Source: Lepisosteus oculatus
Taxonomy: Eukaryota; Chordata; Actinopteri; Semionotiformes; Lepisosteidae
Direction: 5' to 3'
Assembly (NCBI RefSeq): GCF_040954835.1
Contig: NC_090714.1
Location: 8,854,501-8,918,500 of the forward strand
Length of the DNA stretch: 64,000 nucleotides
Part shown: positions 24,301 through 35,379 of the stretch, one piece after another
How the letters are laid out: each line of letters opens with the position of its first letter
How positions within the stretch are numbered: position 1 is the first letter of the stretch
Notes under the pieces: generated by a model
Databases searched by the model: none
What the model saw: only the letters and a program-made list of their open reading frames with translations
Told to the model about the DNA's origin: nothing
Translations under genes and position numbers: made by a program

Positions 24301-27300
24301 TGATTAAATTAAAAAGATGTTGCTGGTGTCAGCTGTTCCAGCAAAAAACTGCACTTCAACTACCTATGCATGTTTGTATTGCGGATTTCTTCTTAAATAA
24401 TATGCAGCGTCATTAATATAAATTCTTGTATATGAAGGGGGAAAATATATATTGACATCCATTTCAAATTGCAGAAATTGCAAATAAAACTGAAAACGAA
24501 ATGCCCTTATGGGGGGTTATAAACTTTGTTCCCCATTTGTCTGCATTCATGAAAAATAAAAGGTCCAGTTACCATTTCCCAATTAAAGTATACAGTAGTT
24601 GTGGTATTTAGTAAGGAGATATCATACATATGTATACACATATAAGCAACATATGACAGACAAGAAAAATAGTGTCATATGGTGAGGGACTGTCTAAGAA
24701 GTGTTCACAGGTGCTTATTCTTACTGTGCAGCACCCAAATGTCAAAGGTAAATCACTCCAAACTGGTGGATTAAGGTGATCAGAGGCCCCTAGGCTACAC
24801 ATTGTGTAGACCCCCCTACCCATCGAATTACCAGAAAAAAGCGAGAGAAAATACTGTAATAATTCAGTGACGCGCTCAGAGTAAGAGCCTGCTACTGCCA
24901 ATTCAAACGGAATATGATGTGGCACACACACTACTATAGCTTCTAATGTAGGTACAGCAATGCAACCAATAAATCGGATTCACAGCCAATCTACAAGCTG
25001 GCTTGTCATCATTATCGACGTTGTTGTGGTGTGCACCCAGCCTAGAGCTAGCTGCAGCTAACCTATCACCTATGGTTGTTGTAGCACTAGCTGCAATGTT
25101 AGCCATAGACCCAGGGTTGGGGTCTGGCTCAGGCTCACTGGATGACAATCAAGCAGACTTGAAATAATCAGTTAATTTGGGGATTTTTTTAAGATAAAGT
25201 AAGACAAGATCACTTTATTAGCCCTATACAATTTCTTGCATTAGGAATTAGTCTTTTCGTATACTCCAGCTTGCTTTCCAAGAGACACAGACGGGGAGAG
25301 AAGCTTGGAGTCAGAGCGCAGGGTCAGCCATTGTACAGCGCCCCTAGAGCAGTTGGGGGTTAAGAGCCTTGCTCAGGAGTATGGAGTCCAACGGAGTAGG
25401 ATTCCTCTGCGGCTGCGGGATTTGAACCAGCAACCTTCCAGCCACCAGCGCAGATCGTTAGCCACAGTGCCGCCCCTACGATCTTAAGTAGATCTTGCTT
25501 ACGCTGCTCTTTTCACTGCCGTGCTTTTTGTTTTTGCGCCCCACTATTATATTGTAATGAATACGGACGTCATACAGTTTGAACGAGCCGGTTGCTGCGT
25601 GACGGCACTGCCCTCTACCCCACTGCACATAACAGGGATGTTGGCCGCCTGGGCTGACGAAGGTCTTACCTCAGCTGGCAATACCCCTGCTGAGCAACAG
25701 CAGAGACCCTGGTTCGAGCCCATGCAGTGAGGGGCGAACTGAGGCAGGAGCGGCGAGGGCACATGCCATAGAACCTGAACTCACTAGAATATCTTCTATC
25801 ACACATGTTGATGCTAGCCACCGTAAACTTGTACCAGAGATGACACACTGAGTGATACAACAGTGATATAAAATCTGCAAAAATAAATTTGAACTACAAG
25901 CCCATTGCATCTAACCAATCATCAATCCACAAATTATTCACAAAAGTTTTTATGGACCAATGGGGGCGCAGAGGTCCATTACAAAAATAATGATAACAAT
26001 AATTCTGGCCAATCAGGACCCCTGTTCAATCTTGGCCCTAGGCTACAGCCTATGACAGCCTGTTCGTTAATCTACTCCAGCCAACCTGCAAAGATAGAAA
26101 ATAGAAAATAGAAAAAATAACTGCTGACTCCTCAAGTTTAAAAAAAAAAAACTGATCTGTTTCCACCACTTACCGTGGGGTCTGTCTGTTCCTGATGGCC
26201 TCCTTTTTCAACAGCTCCAACCGCTGAGGGCTGCAGAAGCAGTAATAGGCGGCTCCTTTTGCCACTAAGGCCTGTGCAGCCTCCTGATAGAGCTCCAGCC
26301 TCTGGGACTGCTGGTAAGGTCCGAATGGGCCTCCCTTATGTGGACTCTCATCAGGTGGTATCCCTGCCCAACACAGGACACACATGCTACTGCGTGGAAC
26401 ATCTAGGGGTAAAAGAGGGCTTTGACTAAACAGCACAACTGCAGCGTGTCTGTAATGCCAGACATGCATTACCTGCCCACTCCAGCATGTCCTCGATCCT
26501 GTCCGCTGCCTCAGGGACCAGTCTGCTTTGATCTGTGTCTTCCAGTCTCAGCACAAACCTGCCCCCGTGCTTTTTAGCAAAGATGTAATTATAGAGAGCA
26601 GTGCGCAATCCTCCCAGGTGTAGGAAACCTGCAGCAGAAATTAAAGCTGATTGCGTCTGCATATGTCACACATAACCATAGCATGGTCTTAATTCTGTTT
26701 GCGTTTTCCATATGATGTAAGTATGCATATAACGGAACAATACGTACCACACTGCAGAGTGCAATTAAAATGAATGTAAGCAGCTTTATTTAAAGCATTT
26801 CACATACTCCAAAGTAATTAGTGGATTATAAACAGGAATAAAACACATAAACGAGGCTGAAGTTGGTTTCTTATTCGTATTTTTTTCATTCCACCTTATG
26901 TGTTATGTCGCCTTTCGCCTGTAAATGGTTCTCTTCGGTCAGTACTAATCCGGATGGAATACTGTAGACATCCTCAGTGAAAGGGAATATCCAAATAAAT
27001 GGTGACAGTCCAAATTGTATTTTTGTATGGAATATATTGAAGAAAATCGCAAACCAATTTTAAAAACTCACAATAACACAAACTTACACTGGGAAAAGGT
27101 GATTGCACTTTCTGCTAATTACTATGGGCCCTCCCCAGATTATATAAACATCTCACAATTCAAAAACCGAGGTGTGGTGGATGCTGCACATTGGTGGTGG
27201 TGGAGGGGAGTCCCCATTACCTGTAAAGCGCTTTGAGTGGAGTGTCCAGAAAAAGCGCTATATAAGTGTAAGCAATTATTATTATTATTATTATTATTAA

Positions 27301-30300
27301 TTAAAATATGACCCTCTGAACATGGCATGTGAGAAGACATTGGAAACGGTGATTGCACTTTCTGTTTATTTGCTATGGCCCTCCCTCCTGATTATAAAAA
27401 CGTCTCAAAATTCTGACACTGAGGTGTGAGACACAATGTAACAGACTATGAAAATCATGAAGTGCAAGAAAATTGACTGTACCATTTTTTAAATATGACC
27501 ATGTGAACATGGCATGTGAGGATTTATAGTCAACAAAATAGCACACCTTTTGCTGATTTGCTTTGTCCCTCCTTTCTCATTACCAAAACATGTTAATATT
27601 CCAACACTAAGGTAAGAGAGACAAAATCACTCATTATGTAAATTTGTAATTACAACATGACATGTTAAAGTATATAGAAAACTTAGATCAGGACAGGCTG
27701 ATTGCAATTTGTCATTATCTTACTATCTGAATGAAAAATATTTTTTCAGTGATTATGACACTTCGGTATGACATTAAATATGCTTCAATGCCAGAATAAA
27801 TAATCATGGAAAAAATGGCCACAGTGGACATTCATAGTTGTGTATATAGCAAAGAGGCAGCTTGTGACGTTTTACACACAGTTACAGCTGGACTACAAAC
27901 GCAACACCCTAGCACTTTCATGGCTATCTCAGGGGACTTTAATCACATTTCTCTTTCTACTACCCTGCCTACTTTCCACTAGTTTGTTAACTGCTCTAAT
28001 AGGTAAAATAAGACACTTGACTTACTGTATGCCAATGTTAAGGAAGCCTGTAGCTCTACTGCCCTTCCCCACTTTGGCAGATCAGATCACAACCTTGTCC
28101 TGCTTACACCACTATACAACCCCATTGTCCTTTGCCAACCTGTGACCATGGGGACTGTGAGGACCTGGTCTCAGGAGGCTATGGAGGATCTACGTGGTGG
28201 TCTGGATTCTACAAACTGGGATGTGCTGTGTGACCCGCACAGGGACAACAATGACAGCATGCTGGAGTGTGTTACTGACTACATCAACTTCATCTAACAC
28301 CGCTCCTGTCAAAGAAGTACATTGCTGTCTCCAGTAATAAACCCTGGATCGCCAGCGACCTGAAGGCTCTTCTGAATGACAAGAAGAGAGCCTTTAGGAG
28401 GGGAGACAGGCAGAAGGTTAAGCATGTACAAAGGGAACTAAAGCAGAAGTTAAGAGTAGGGACCTCCTACAGGAGGAAGGTAGAGGACAAGCTGCAAATG
28501 AATAGGATGATGGACGTATGGAGCGGTCTGAGAGAGATCACTGGCTTGAAGCAGACGTGGGGACTAATAGCGGGGAACCTAGAAATGGCCAATAAACTGA
28601 ACTATTTCTTTAATAGGTTTGATGCAGGGCCCTTTGCGGCTCACCATTCATTCCCCGACAGCCACTAACCCCCGAAGCCCTCGTAGTTGCGATTGCCCTA
28701 CACCTCCTCTATTCCCCCACAACCATGGCCACCTACAGCGTAACCCCCAGCCAGCCAGCCCCCATAACCAGCCCCCACAGCTGCCTGTCTCCAACACCAC
28801 CTCCATTAGCACCAGCACTGCTATGAGCACCATCCCTCAGGCCATGCTAACCATCACAGTTGAACAGGTGAAGAGGCAGCTGAAGAGGGAGGTGGAAAAG
28901 CTCTAGAACCAAACGGCATCTGTCCCAGAGTCTTAAGGGCTTGTGCTGAGTTGAGTGGAGTTCTCCATGACCATGGAGAGGCTGGTCTTGGCCCACCTGA
29001 GACCCCTGGTTAGTTCATCCCTGGACCCCTTGCAGTTCACCTACCGGCCCCATGTTGGTGTGGATGATGCAATCATTTACATGCTACAAAGGACCTACTC
29101 CCACCTGGACAGAGCTGACAGCACTGTGAGGATCTTTTGTTTTATTTCTCCAGTGCCTTCAACACTATACAGTCAGTACTGCTAGGAATGAAACTGGAAG
29201 AGATGCAAGTGGGTACCTTCATGATCTCTTGGATTACTGACGGGCAGACCACAGTTTGTGAGACTTCAGAACTATGTGTCTGAACAGGTGGTGAGTAATA
29301 CAGGGGTTTCTCAGGGGATGGTCCTTTCTCCATTCGTCTTCACCCTCTATACTTCCAACTTTAAGTAAAACTCGAAGTCATTCCACCTGCAGAAGTTCTC
29401 AGGACTCTGCAATTGTGGGATGTATTGAAGGTGGGCTGGAGACGGACTGCAGAGGAGTGGAATAGCTTTCTGGAGTGGTGTGGGGAGAACGACCTGCAGA
29501 TCCTGGTGGCTAAGACCAAGGTGTTGGTGGTTGACTTCAGGTGGACGAAAGCCCAACCTACTCCTGTCTGTATACATGGGAGCGCCGTGGAGATGGTTAA
29601 CTCGTACAAATACCTGGGTATCCACATTGATGACAGACTGGAATGGACCAACAATACAACCCAACCACGTTATGTCTGGGCAGGGGCAACACTGACCTGT
29701 TGTGCTTTGTTTTACTGTTCTGTCTACATCTGGTTAATAGAAGTGCAATACATGGAAGTGGAAAGGCAATTTATTTATTATTCACAACTTTGCAATAGTT
29801 GCAGTAGTTACCTAGTCTGTGCAATATGCTTGAGAGTGTGTGAGATCAATACCGTGTATTACATCTTCCTGGTGTTCGGTATATTCATACTTTATTTTGT
29901 TTGTGCTTACACCCGAAGAAGGCTCCACAGCCGAAACGTTGCGTTTCCTTTCATCTCTTTTCAGTATGGAATAAATCTTTACTTGTTCCTTTGCAGCCTA
30001 CGCATGCTGACGCAGCTACCCACCTGATATAAAAGATACCTATAATCACAACTATGAATGTCAACTGTGGGAATTTTTTCCATGATTATTTATTCTGGCA
30101 TTGAAGCATATTTATGTCATACTGAAGTGTCATAATCACTGAGAAAATACATTTTTCATTCATAAAGTAAGACAATGACAAATCACTATGAACTGCAGTA
30201 AGCCTGTCCTGATCTAGGTTTTCTATATACTTTAACATGTGTCCAGAATGTCACAATGCAGAAATGCAACAGTGAAGTGTTGTAAATACAAATGTACATG

Positions 30301-32567
30301 ATGAGTGATTTTGTCTCTCGTACCTTATTGTCGGAATATTAACATGTTTTGGTAATGTGAAAGGAGGGACAAAGCAAATCAGCAAAAGGTGCGCTATTTT
30401 GTTGACTATAAATCCTCACATGCCATGTCCATAGGGTCATATTAAAAAATGGTACAGTAAATTTTCTTGTACTTCATGATTTTCATAGTCTGTTACATAG
30501 TAAGAATTTTGAGACGTCTTTAAAATCAGGAGGGAGGGCCATAGCAATACAGCAAAAATTGCAATCACCATTTGCCAATGTCTTTTCACCAGCTGTGTTC
30601 AGAGGGTCGTATTTAAAAAACAGTACAGTAAGTTTTCTTGTACTTCAGGATTTTAAGAGTCATTTTTTATAATCAGGAGGGAGGGCCATAGCAAATAAGC
30701 AGAAAGTGCAATCACCATTTGAAAATGTATTCTCTCATGCCACGTTCAGAGGGTTTAGTGTGTCACATTGTCTCTCACACCTCGGCATCAGAATTATGAG
30801 AGGATTTTATAATCAGGAGGGAGGGCCATAGCAATCATCAGAAAGTGCAAACAACTTTTCCCAATGCATTCTCTCATACCATGTTCAGGGGGTCATATTT
30901 AAAAAATGGTACAGTAAAAATTCCCATAGTGAAGAATTTTGAGAGTCTGTTATATTGTCTCTCACACCTCAGTGTCAGAACTGTGAGACGATTTTATAAT
31001 CAGGAAGGAGGGCCATTGCAATACAGCAGAAAGTGCAATCAGCTTTTCCCAATGCATTCTCACTTGCCATGTTCAGAGGGTCATATTTAAAAACAAATGG
31101 TACAGTAAAATTATCTTTGGTTCAGGATTTTGATAGTCTGTTACATTGTCTCTCATATCTCAGTATCAGAATTTTGAGACGTTTTTATAACCAGGAGGTA
31201 GGTTCATAGCAATAAGCAGAAAGTGCGGTCACCCTTTGCTCATCCTCGGTTAATCATATATTCTCATATGCCATGTTCTAAATGTCCCATTTAATACATC
31301 TATATTAAAATGTCATGTAAAATGCAAGATTTTGAGAATTTTAATGATCAGAAGGCAAGGTCGTGGTAAATATGCAGAAAGTATCAGTAAATTCACGTTT
31401 TGCCTTTGTCTTATTTATCCGTTGTCTAACTTGCCAGTTTGTGTTATTGGGAGTTTTGAAAAATTGGTTTTCAATGATCCACGATTTCAACAAAAATGCA
31501 AACTTGACAATCACAATTTACCAGCAGCCATATCACCCTGCAACTCACAACTGGCAACCCACTGAAGCTAAGCAGGTGTGAGCCTGGTCAGTACCTGGAT
31601 AGGAGACCTCCTGGGAAAAACTAAGGTTGCTGCTGGAAGAGGTGTTAGTGGGGCCAGCAGGGGGCGCTCACCCTGAGGTCAGTGTGGGTCCTAATGCCCC
31701 AGTATAGTGACGGGGACACTATATTGTAAACAAGTGCTGTCCTTTGGATGAGACGTAAAACCGAGGTCCTGAGTCTCCGTGGTCATTAAAAATCCCAGGG
31801 CGTTTCTCGAAAAGAGTAGGGATGTAACCCTGGCGTCCTGGCCAAATTTCCCATTGGCCCTTACCAATCATGGCCTCCTAATAATCCCCATCTATGAATT
31901 GGCTTCATTACTCTGCCCTCCTCTCCACTGATGTGTAATGAGCGTTCTGGCGCACTATGGTTTATATTCCCCTTTCCTGAGGATATGTAGAGAAATCCAT
32001 CCGGATTAGTACATTTAAAAAAAGACTGTAAAGAACCATCTACAGGCGAAAATGATATAACATCACAGTAACGTACAGGAACGAAAAACGCTAATAAGAT
32101 TAGCCAACTTCAGCTTCGTAACATATAATACGTATTTTGTTGTTCTTGTTGCAAAATTCTCGTACCGTGGTTTCAGAAAAAATAATAAAAACACTGAACA
32201 ACATCGGGGCAAATGTTATTACAATAATTTGACCTTGGATCTACACATTTTTGGAATTAACAATACAGCGTCACACATCCACTCGTTTACCTGTAGGACT
32301 TGGCGCAAACCGCACCCTCACGTCCCTGCTGTTGGTAGACAAAGACCTCGCGTAACCTCCAGCAGACCCTGCACTGTCGATTGCATCGCCTGCTTCACGC
32401 CGGGTTGAAGAGGCCTCGGATCCCAATCTTCTTCGGTGTTCTTTTGTCGTCCATATACCCTTCCCAGACCTCGCGCAAGTGCATAAATTGCAGCGTTTTA
32501 AAACTGAATAATAGCAAAGTGAACTGCAAAAACGCGTAATGTGTAAAAAAATGCTATATGGTAACAT
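15329..32567 (-). CDS. ears2: EARS2, mitochondrial glutamyl-tRNA synthetase (complete, 9 exons)
   Basis: It attaches glutamate to mitochondrial tRNA-Glu (and in animals probably tRNA-Gln) in the matrix. Exons in transcript order: 32567-32291, 26628-26473, 26363-26174, 23969-23497, 22912-22804, 20644-20491, 18342-18212, 16912-16777, 15412-15329. The total is 1710 nt, 569 aa plus stop. All borders are GT-AG and phases agree. Class I catalytic signatures are present: [10 protein letters not shown] then [19 protein letters not shown] (HIGH-type motif, about residues 84-111) and [10 protein letters not shown] (KMSKS loop, about 326-335). [19 protein letters not shown] is the substrate pocket. The C-terminal anticodon-binding part ends in [16 protein letters not shown]. 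The start is the only in-frame Met before the catalytic domain; the basic, Ser/Arg-rich leader fits mitochondrial import but is about 40 residues longer than the human one. Confidence 0.96.
15797..16605 (-). mobile_element. Deleted Tc1-like transposon with perfect 39-bp ends
   Basis: It is flanked by TA (15795-15796 and 16606-16607). Both ends read cagtgccctccagaattatt inward and match perfectly for about 39 bp. The 809-bp length is half that of an autonomous Tc1 element. It lies in EARS2 intron 8. Confidence 0.93.
16076..16462 (-). pseudogene. Tc1 transposase fragment
   Basis: It encodes the start of the DDE domain ([35 protein letters not shown]). After ...[12 protein letters not shown] the frame shifts, and the QDNDPKHT part with the second Asp continues in another frame below 16090. 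The N-terminal DNA-binding domain is missing. It is not functional. Confidence 0.9.
16913..20490. other. EARS2 introns 7 and 6: nothing recognised
   Basis: Introns 16913-18211 and 18343-20490 flank exon 7 (18212-18342). I found no coding exon, RNA gene or recognisable mobile element. Confidence 0.45.
21903..21993 (+). repeat. Hammerhead-like repeat (copy 3)
   Basis: It contains cctgaagaaggatccacggc followed by cgaaacgttgtgtt, then ttttcagcatggaataaaca and ttacttgttcc. The order CTGAAGA, a short hairpin, then GAAAC resembles the conserved core of a hammerhead ribozyme. The embedded AATAAA suggests the 3' end of a retroelement, possibly a Penelope-like one. Confidence 0.7.
22106..22291 (+). 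repeat. Foldback copy of the hammerhead-like repeat (copy 4)
   Basis: The left arm runs from agtaggtagctgcatcagc to aaggtttattccatgctgaa, the reverse of the family end. The right arm runs from ttgaagaatgttccacagcc to ttttcagcatggaataaaac. The two form an imperfect palindrome in EARS2 intron 5. Confidence 0.7.
24760..25190. repeat. Unclassified repeat-like segment in EARS2 intron 3
   Basis: The segment is more GC-rich than its surroundings and has short open frames on both strands, including a minus-strand frame with [11 protein letters not shown]. 'gaggcccctaggctacac' resembles the ends of vertebrate hAT elements. No inverted ends or target duplication could be shown. Confidence 0.2.
25190..25487 (-). 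repeat. Fish interspersed repeat ('aagatcactttatt ... cttgctcaggag' family)
   Basis: It runs from gacaagatcactttattagc through ggggttaagagccttgctca to cgttagccacagtgccgcc. This module order is common to a widespread fish repeat often found beside genes. It lies in EARS2 intron 3. Confidence 0.55.
25488..26173. other. Rest of EARS2 intron 3, upstream of exon 3
   Basis: Moderately GC-rich, low-copy-looking sequence at 25500-25760, then AT-rich sequence with simple repeats (aatagaaaat). No gene is supported. Confidence 0.4.
27178..27302 (+). mobile_element. 5S-derived SINE, 3' part only (copy 1)
   Basis: It keeps only the 3' module (gatgctgcacattggtggtg; acctgtaaagcgctttgagt; cgctatataagtgtaagca) and ends in an ATT microsatellite. 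It interrupts the left foldback arm, so it inserted later than that arm. Confidence 0.85.
27846..29700 (+). pseudogene. L2-type LINE relic
   Basis: It reads in one direction but across several frames. The endonuclease end is near 28070-28120 ([15 protein letters not shown], the SDH motif). A linker follows ([18 protein letters not shown]). Reverse transcriptase parts are at 28955-29185 ([16 protein letters not shown]) and 29413-29680 ([32 protein letters not shown]). The FxDD catalytic site near 29395-29405 is destroyed by a small deletion and frameshift. The centre of the foldback structure appears to be its insertion site. Confidence 0.85.
29908..30028 (+). repeat. Hammerhead-like repeat, best-preserved 3' end (copy 5)
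   Basis: It contains ccgaagaaggctccacagcc then gaaacgttgcg, ttttcagtatggaataaatc, and the full end ttgcagcctacgcatgctga cgcagctacccacctg. GGCT and AGCC can pair as a four-base stem between the two core boxes. It follows the L2 relic directly inside the foldback. Confidence 0.75.
30036..31520 (+). repeat. Tandem-unit part of the right foldback arm
   Basis: 'gggccatagcaa' (or close variants) recurs at about 30537, 30684, 30823, 31010 and 31203. Each copy is followed by 'agaaagtgcaatcac' and by 'catgttcagagggtcatatt' and 'tggtacagtaaa' modules. Unit length varies from about 140 to 195 bp. The left arm carries the inverse of these units at about 27126, 27377 and 27566. Confidence 0.85.
31523..31955 (+). 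mobile_element. 5S-derived SINE, 5' and middle part (copy 2)
   Basis: The head (agcagccatatcaccctgca; gctaagcaggtgtgagcctg; gataggagacctcctgggaa) resembles 5S rRNA internal control sequences. The middle module (ctcgaaaagagtagggatgt; cccttaccaatcatggcctc) is intact. The 3' tail is missing. It sits in the right arm of the foldback. Confidence 0.88.
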
Positions 32568-33052
32568 ACTGTATTATCAATGTATTGCTGGCACACTCCT
32601 CCATGTGTTCAAGAAAATGTTGCATAAAGGTTGGTGAAGCTGTTGGAAGTTAATGGGTCCTGATGCTGTCAATCACAAATACTACCCGCCTCTTAAAGGT
32701 AACGTCACGGTAAAAGCGCATGTTAACACCACATCGTTCAGTAATATAATTTCATTCAACCTAGATTCAACACATCAAAACTAAATTAACATCTAGATTA
32801 CAGAGTACAAAATACAGTTTGTAGAATCAAACATATATACCCTAATCCATTGGAGGGTATTTTCATTTAAAGATTTAACATTTTATAGCCAGTAGCTGAA
32901 AAAGTTTGGGCAGGCCTGGTTAAATTGCATATTTCACTGAATCACTGAAGTGAAAAGATGTTAACACAACCTCTGATGGATACAAACTTAAACATGACAC
33001 ATTTCTGCACATTTTAATGCTCAATTTAACAGATTCTGTGAAATATGCAATT

Positions 33053-33647
33053 TATAATAATAATAATAATTGCTTACACTTATATAGCGCTTTTCTGGAA
33101 ACTCCACTCAAAGCACTTTACAGGTAATGGGTACTCCCCTCCACCACCACCAATGTGCAGCATCCACCTGGATGATGCGACGGCAGCCATAGTGCGCCAA
33201 AACGCTCACCACACATCAGTTACATCACACATCAGTGGGGAGAAGACCAGAGTAATGAAGCCAATTCATAGATGGGGATTATTAGGCCATGATTGGTAAG
33301 GGCCAATGGGAAATTTGGCCAGGACACTGGGGTTATACCCCTACTCTTTTCGAGAAACGCCCTGGGATTTTTAATGACCACGGAGACTCAGGACCTCAGT
33401 TTTACATCTCATCCAAAGGACAGCGCCTGTTTATAGTATAGTGTCCCCGTCACTATACTAGGCCATTAGGACCCACACGGACTACAGGGTGAGCGCCCCC
33501 TGCTGGCCCCACTAACACCTCTTCCAGCACCAACCTTAGTTTTTCCCAGGAGGTCTCCTATCCAGGTACTGACCAGGCTCACACCTGCTTCGCTTCAGTG
33601 GGCTACCAGTTGTGAGTTGCAGGGTGATATGGCTGCTGGCAATGGGT
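33053..33647 (-). mobile_element. Full-length 5S-derived SINE (copy 3)
   Basis: On the minus strand it runs from gccagcagccatatcaccct (head) through the middle module to cgctatataagtgtaagcaa and an (ATT)n tail at 33053-33070. It is nearly complete, and its 5' end abuts copy 4 in the opposite orientation. Confidence 0.93.
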
Positions 33648-33669
33648 GTCAAATTACAACACATACAAC

Positions 33670-33890
33670 TGTATTTCACCTTGCAATTCACATCTGGCAA
33701 CCCACTGACAATAAGCAGGTGCACACCTGGCAGGATGGGAGATGGATGGAAGACCTCCCGGGAAAGGTTGCTGCTGGAAGAGGCGTTAGTGAGGCAATTG
33801 GTGGTGGTGGAGGGGAGTCCCCATTACCTGTAAAGTGCTTTTAGATGAGTGTCCAGAAAAGTGCTTCATACTGTATACATTTTAAATACA
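33670..33890 (+). mobile_element. 5S-derived SINE with internal deletion (copy 4)
   Basis: The head (ggcaacccactgacaataag; gaagacctcccgggaaaggt) is joined directly to the tail (ggaggggagtccccattacc; gtccagaaaagtgcttcat). About 300 bp of the middle is missing. It is more diverged than copy 3. Confidence 0.85.
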
Positions 33891-35379
33891 GACAGGTATT
33901 AGAGTAGGTTTACAAAACACTCAAACACAGGAATGTATTTTTTATTTTACAAAATGTACAAAAGGAAATGTTAAATGGAAATATGGACTTTCCACTCTTG
34001 CACGTTTGACAATTCTGAATGACAGTCAAAACGGTTTATGTCCACTTTGTATAATGTTATCACATCTGAGCTAAATATATTAATAAAAAATATTCAGTTT
34101 CAAAAGTAAGCATGTAGTAAATGGGTTGTTAAAAAATGTAATAAATATCCATCATTATATTGTTTTTCTATAAAAAATTAGTGTGATTACACCTTAGTGT
34201 TTTTCCAAACTTTTTTATATTGGTTTATGAAAACATTTTCCATCTCTCCAATATAAAATTAAACAATTCAAATTTCCTGGGTGTACCAGAATTACAGAAA
34301 ACTACTATCATTAATAAATATTGTGTATAAAACTTTAAAGATCAATAAATCAGTTGTCACTTCAGTGTTTGCCTGGTGACAGCCAGACAGTTCTTCGATA
34401 ACATGTTTTTTCTAGGAACACTGGGAGCTCCATGGACTTTGTCTCGAATTTTCACAACCACTGAATTCAGATGGTGCAAATCGGTCAAGGGACCATGAAA
34501 CTGAGAGGATCACTCGGATCCTCATCAGCAGCATGGGTAATTCATGGGTAATCACATGCACAACTGTTAGAACTTCACAGAATATGCAGGGGAACATGTA
34601 TCACTTGCAGAGAGCACCAGTAAAAGTTACAGCATAGTCATGGTGTTCATGGAGCCAACGGTATTCCACACAAGTGACTTCTAGTAGCATCAGGTGAAAA
34701 CTTGCATATACTATTTATAATAGCCAGAAGCCCCAGAGCTCAAACTGAAACCCAGGAACCAAGAATTGTAAGGCAGAAAATGGCACTGTGCTACTAATTG
34801 TTAGATATATAATCAACAACTATTTTGCCAAGTATATTCATACTGATCAAAACTTAAGACCATTGTCATGGTAGTCAGGAGACATTAAAAAGATGACTAG
34901 GTATTCATAGCACATAATGAGAATGACTGTAGACATTTAATTACATTCTAGGAAATAAAATCCACATACACAGCACTCAAATGAGACATTTCAACATATT
35001 GTAATAGCTTCTTAAAAGTTCTTGTATCATGATTGTTATTTCCAGATATCATTGTAGTGTAACGTTGAAGAATAATAATGGCATTTCATCAGGCTATTCC
35101 AGAATTATGCATTGATTTGTAAACATGATTGCCTTTTCTGGATTATCACACTTAGAAATACAAATACTGTAGATACTTTATTATCACTGAAAAGCACTTG
35201 ATGTTCATTAAACATGATTATACCATGTGAAAAATTATGTCCTAGAAATTAAGATCTAAATTAGTTTACCTTTATTAGCTGTAGTACACTGAATAATAAA
35301 AAAGGACAAGTTACATTTTACATAGAGCTTACTATTAAAAAATGGTCCACCCTTCATGTACATGATTCCACTCCTTAAA

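Larger units (their letters stand above)
26850..32120. mobile_element. ~5.2-kb foldback structure with long inverted arms, in EARS2 intron 1
   Basis: The two ends are complementary: ggctgaagttgg (26855-26866) against ccaacttcagc (32104-32114); ttcgcctgtaaatggttct (26914-26932) against 32032-32051; gtactaatccggatgg (26942-26957) against 31997-32012. Inner parts also pair: left about 27310-27844, right about 30036-30520. Both arms are built of a 140-190-bp unit containing 'gggagggccatagcaa' and 'agaaagtgcaatcacc'. The centre holds an L2 LINE and a hammerhead-like repeat. The exact termini and target duplication are not resolved. It resembles foldback-type DNA transposons with tandem-repeat arms. 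Confidence 0.75.
32568..35379. other. Intergenic region between the MFSD11-like gene and EARS2
   Basis: It holds the EARS2 promoter just right of 32567, a head-to-head pair of SINEs at 33053-33890, and the 3' UTR of the MFSD11-like gene (minus-strand AATAAA at 35276-35271). The remainder is AT-rich with no supported gene. Confidence 0.6.

Noticed and set aside
28619-28906. Pro/Ser/Thr-rich 95-codon frame
   Set aside because: It lies inside the L2 LINE relic and is the low-complexity linker of that element, not a separate gene.
30036-31520. Regularly spaced repeats that could suggest a CRISPR array or centromeric satellite
   Set aside because: Units are 140-195 bp, diverged and contiguous, in a vertebrate intron, and have inverted partners at 27310-27844. 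A foldback arm explains them.
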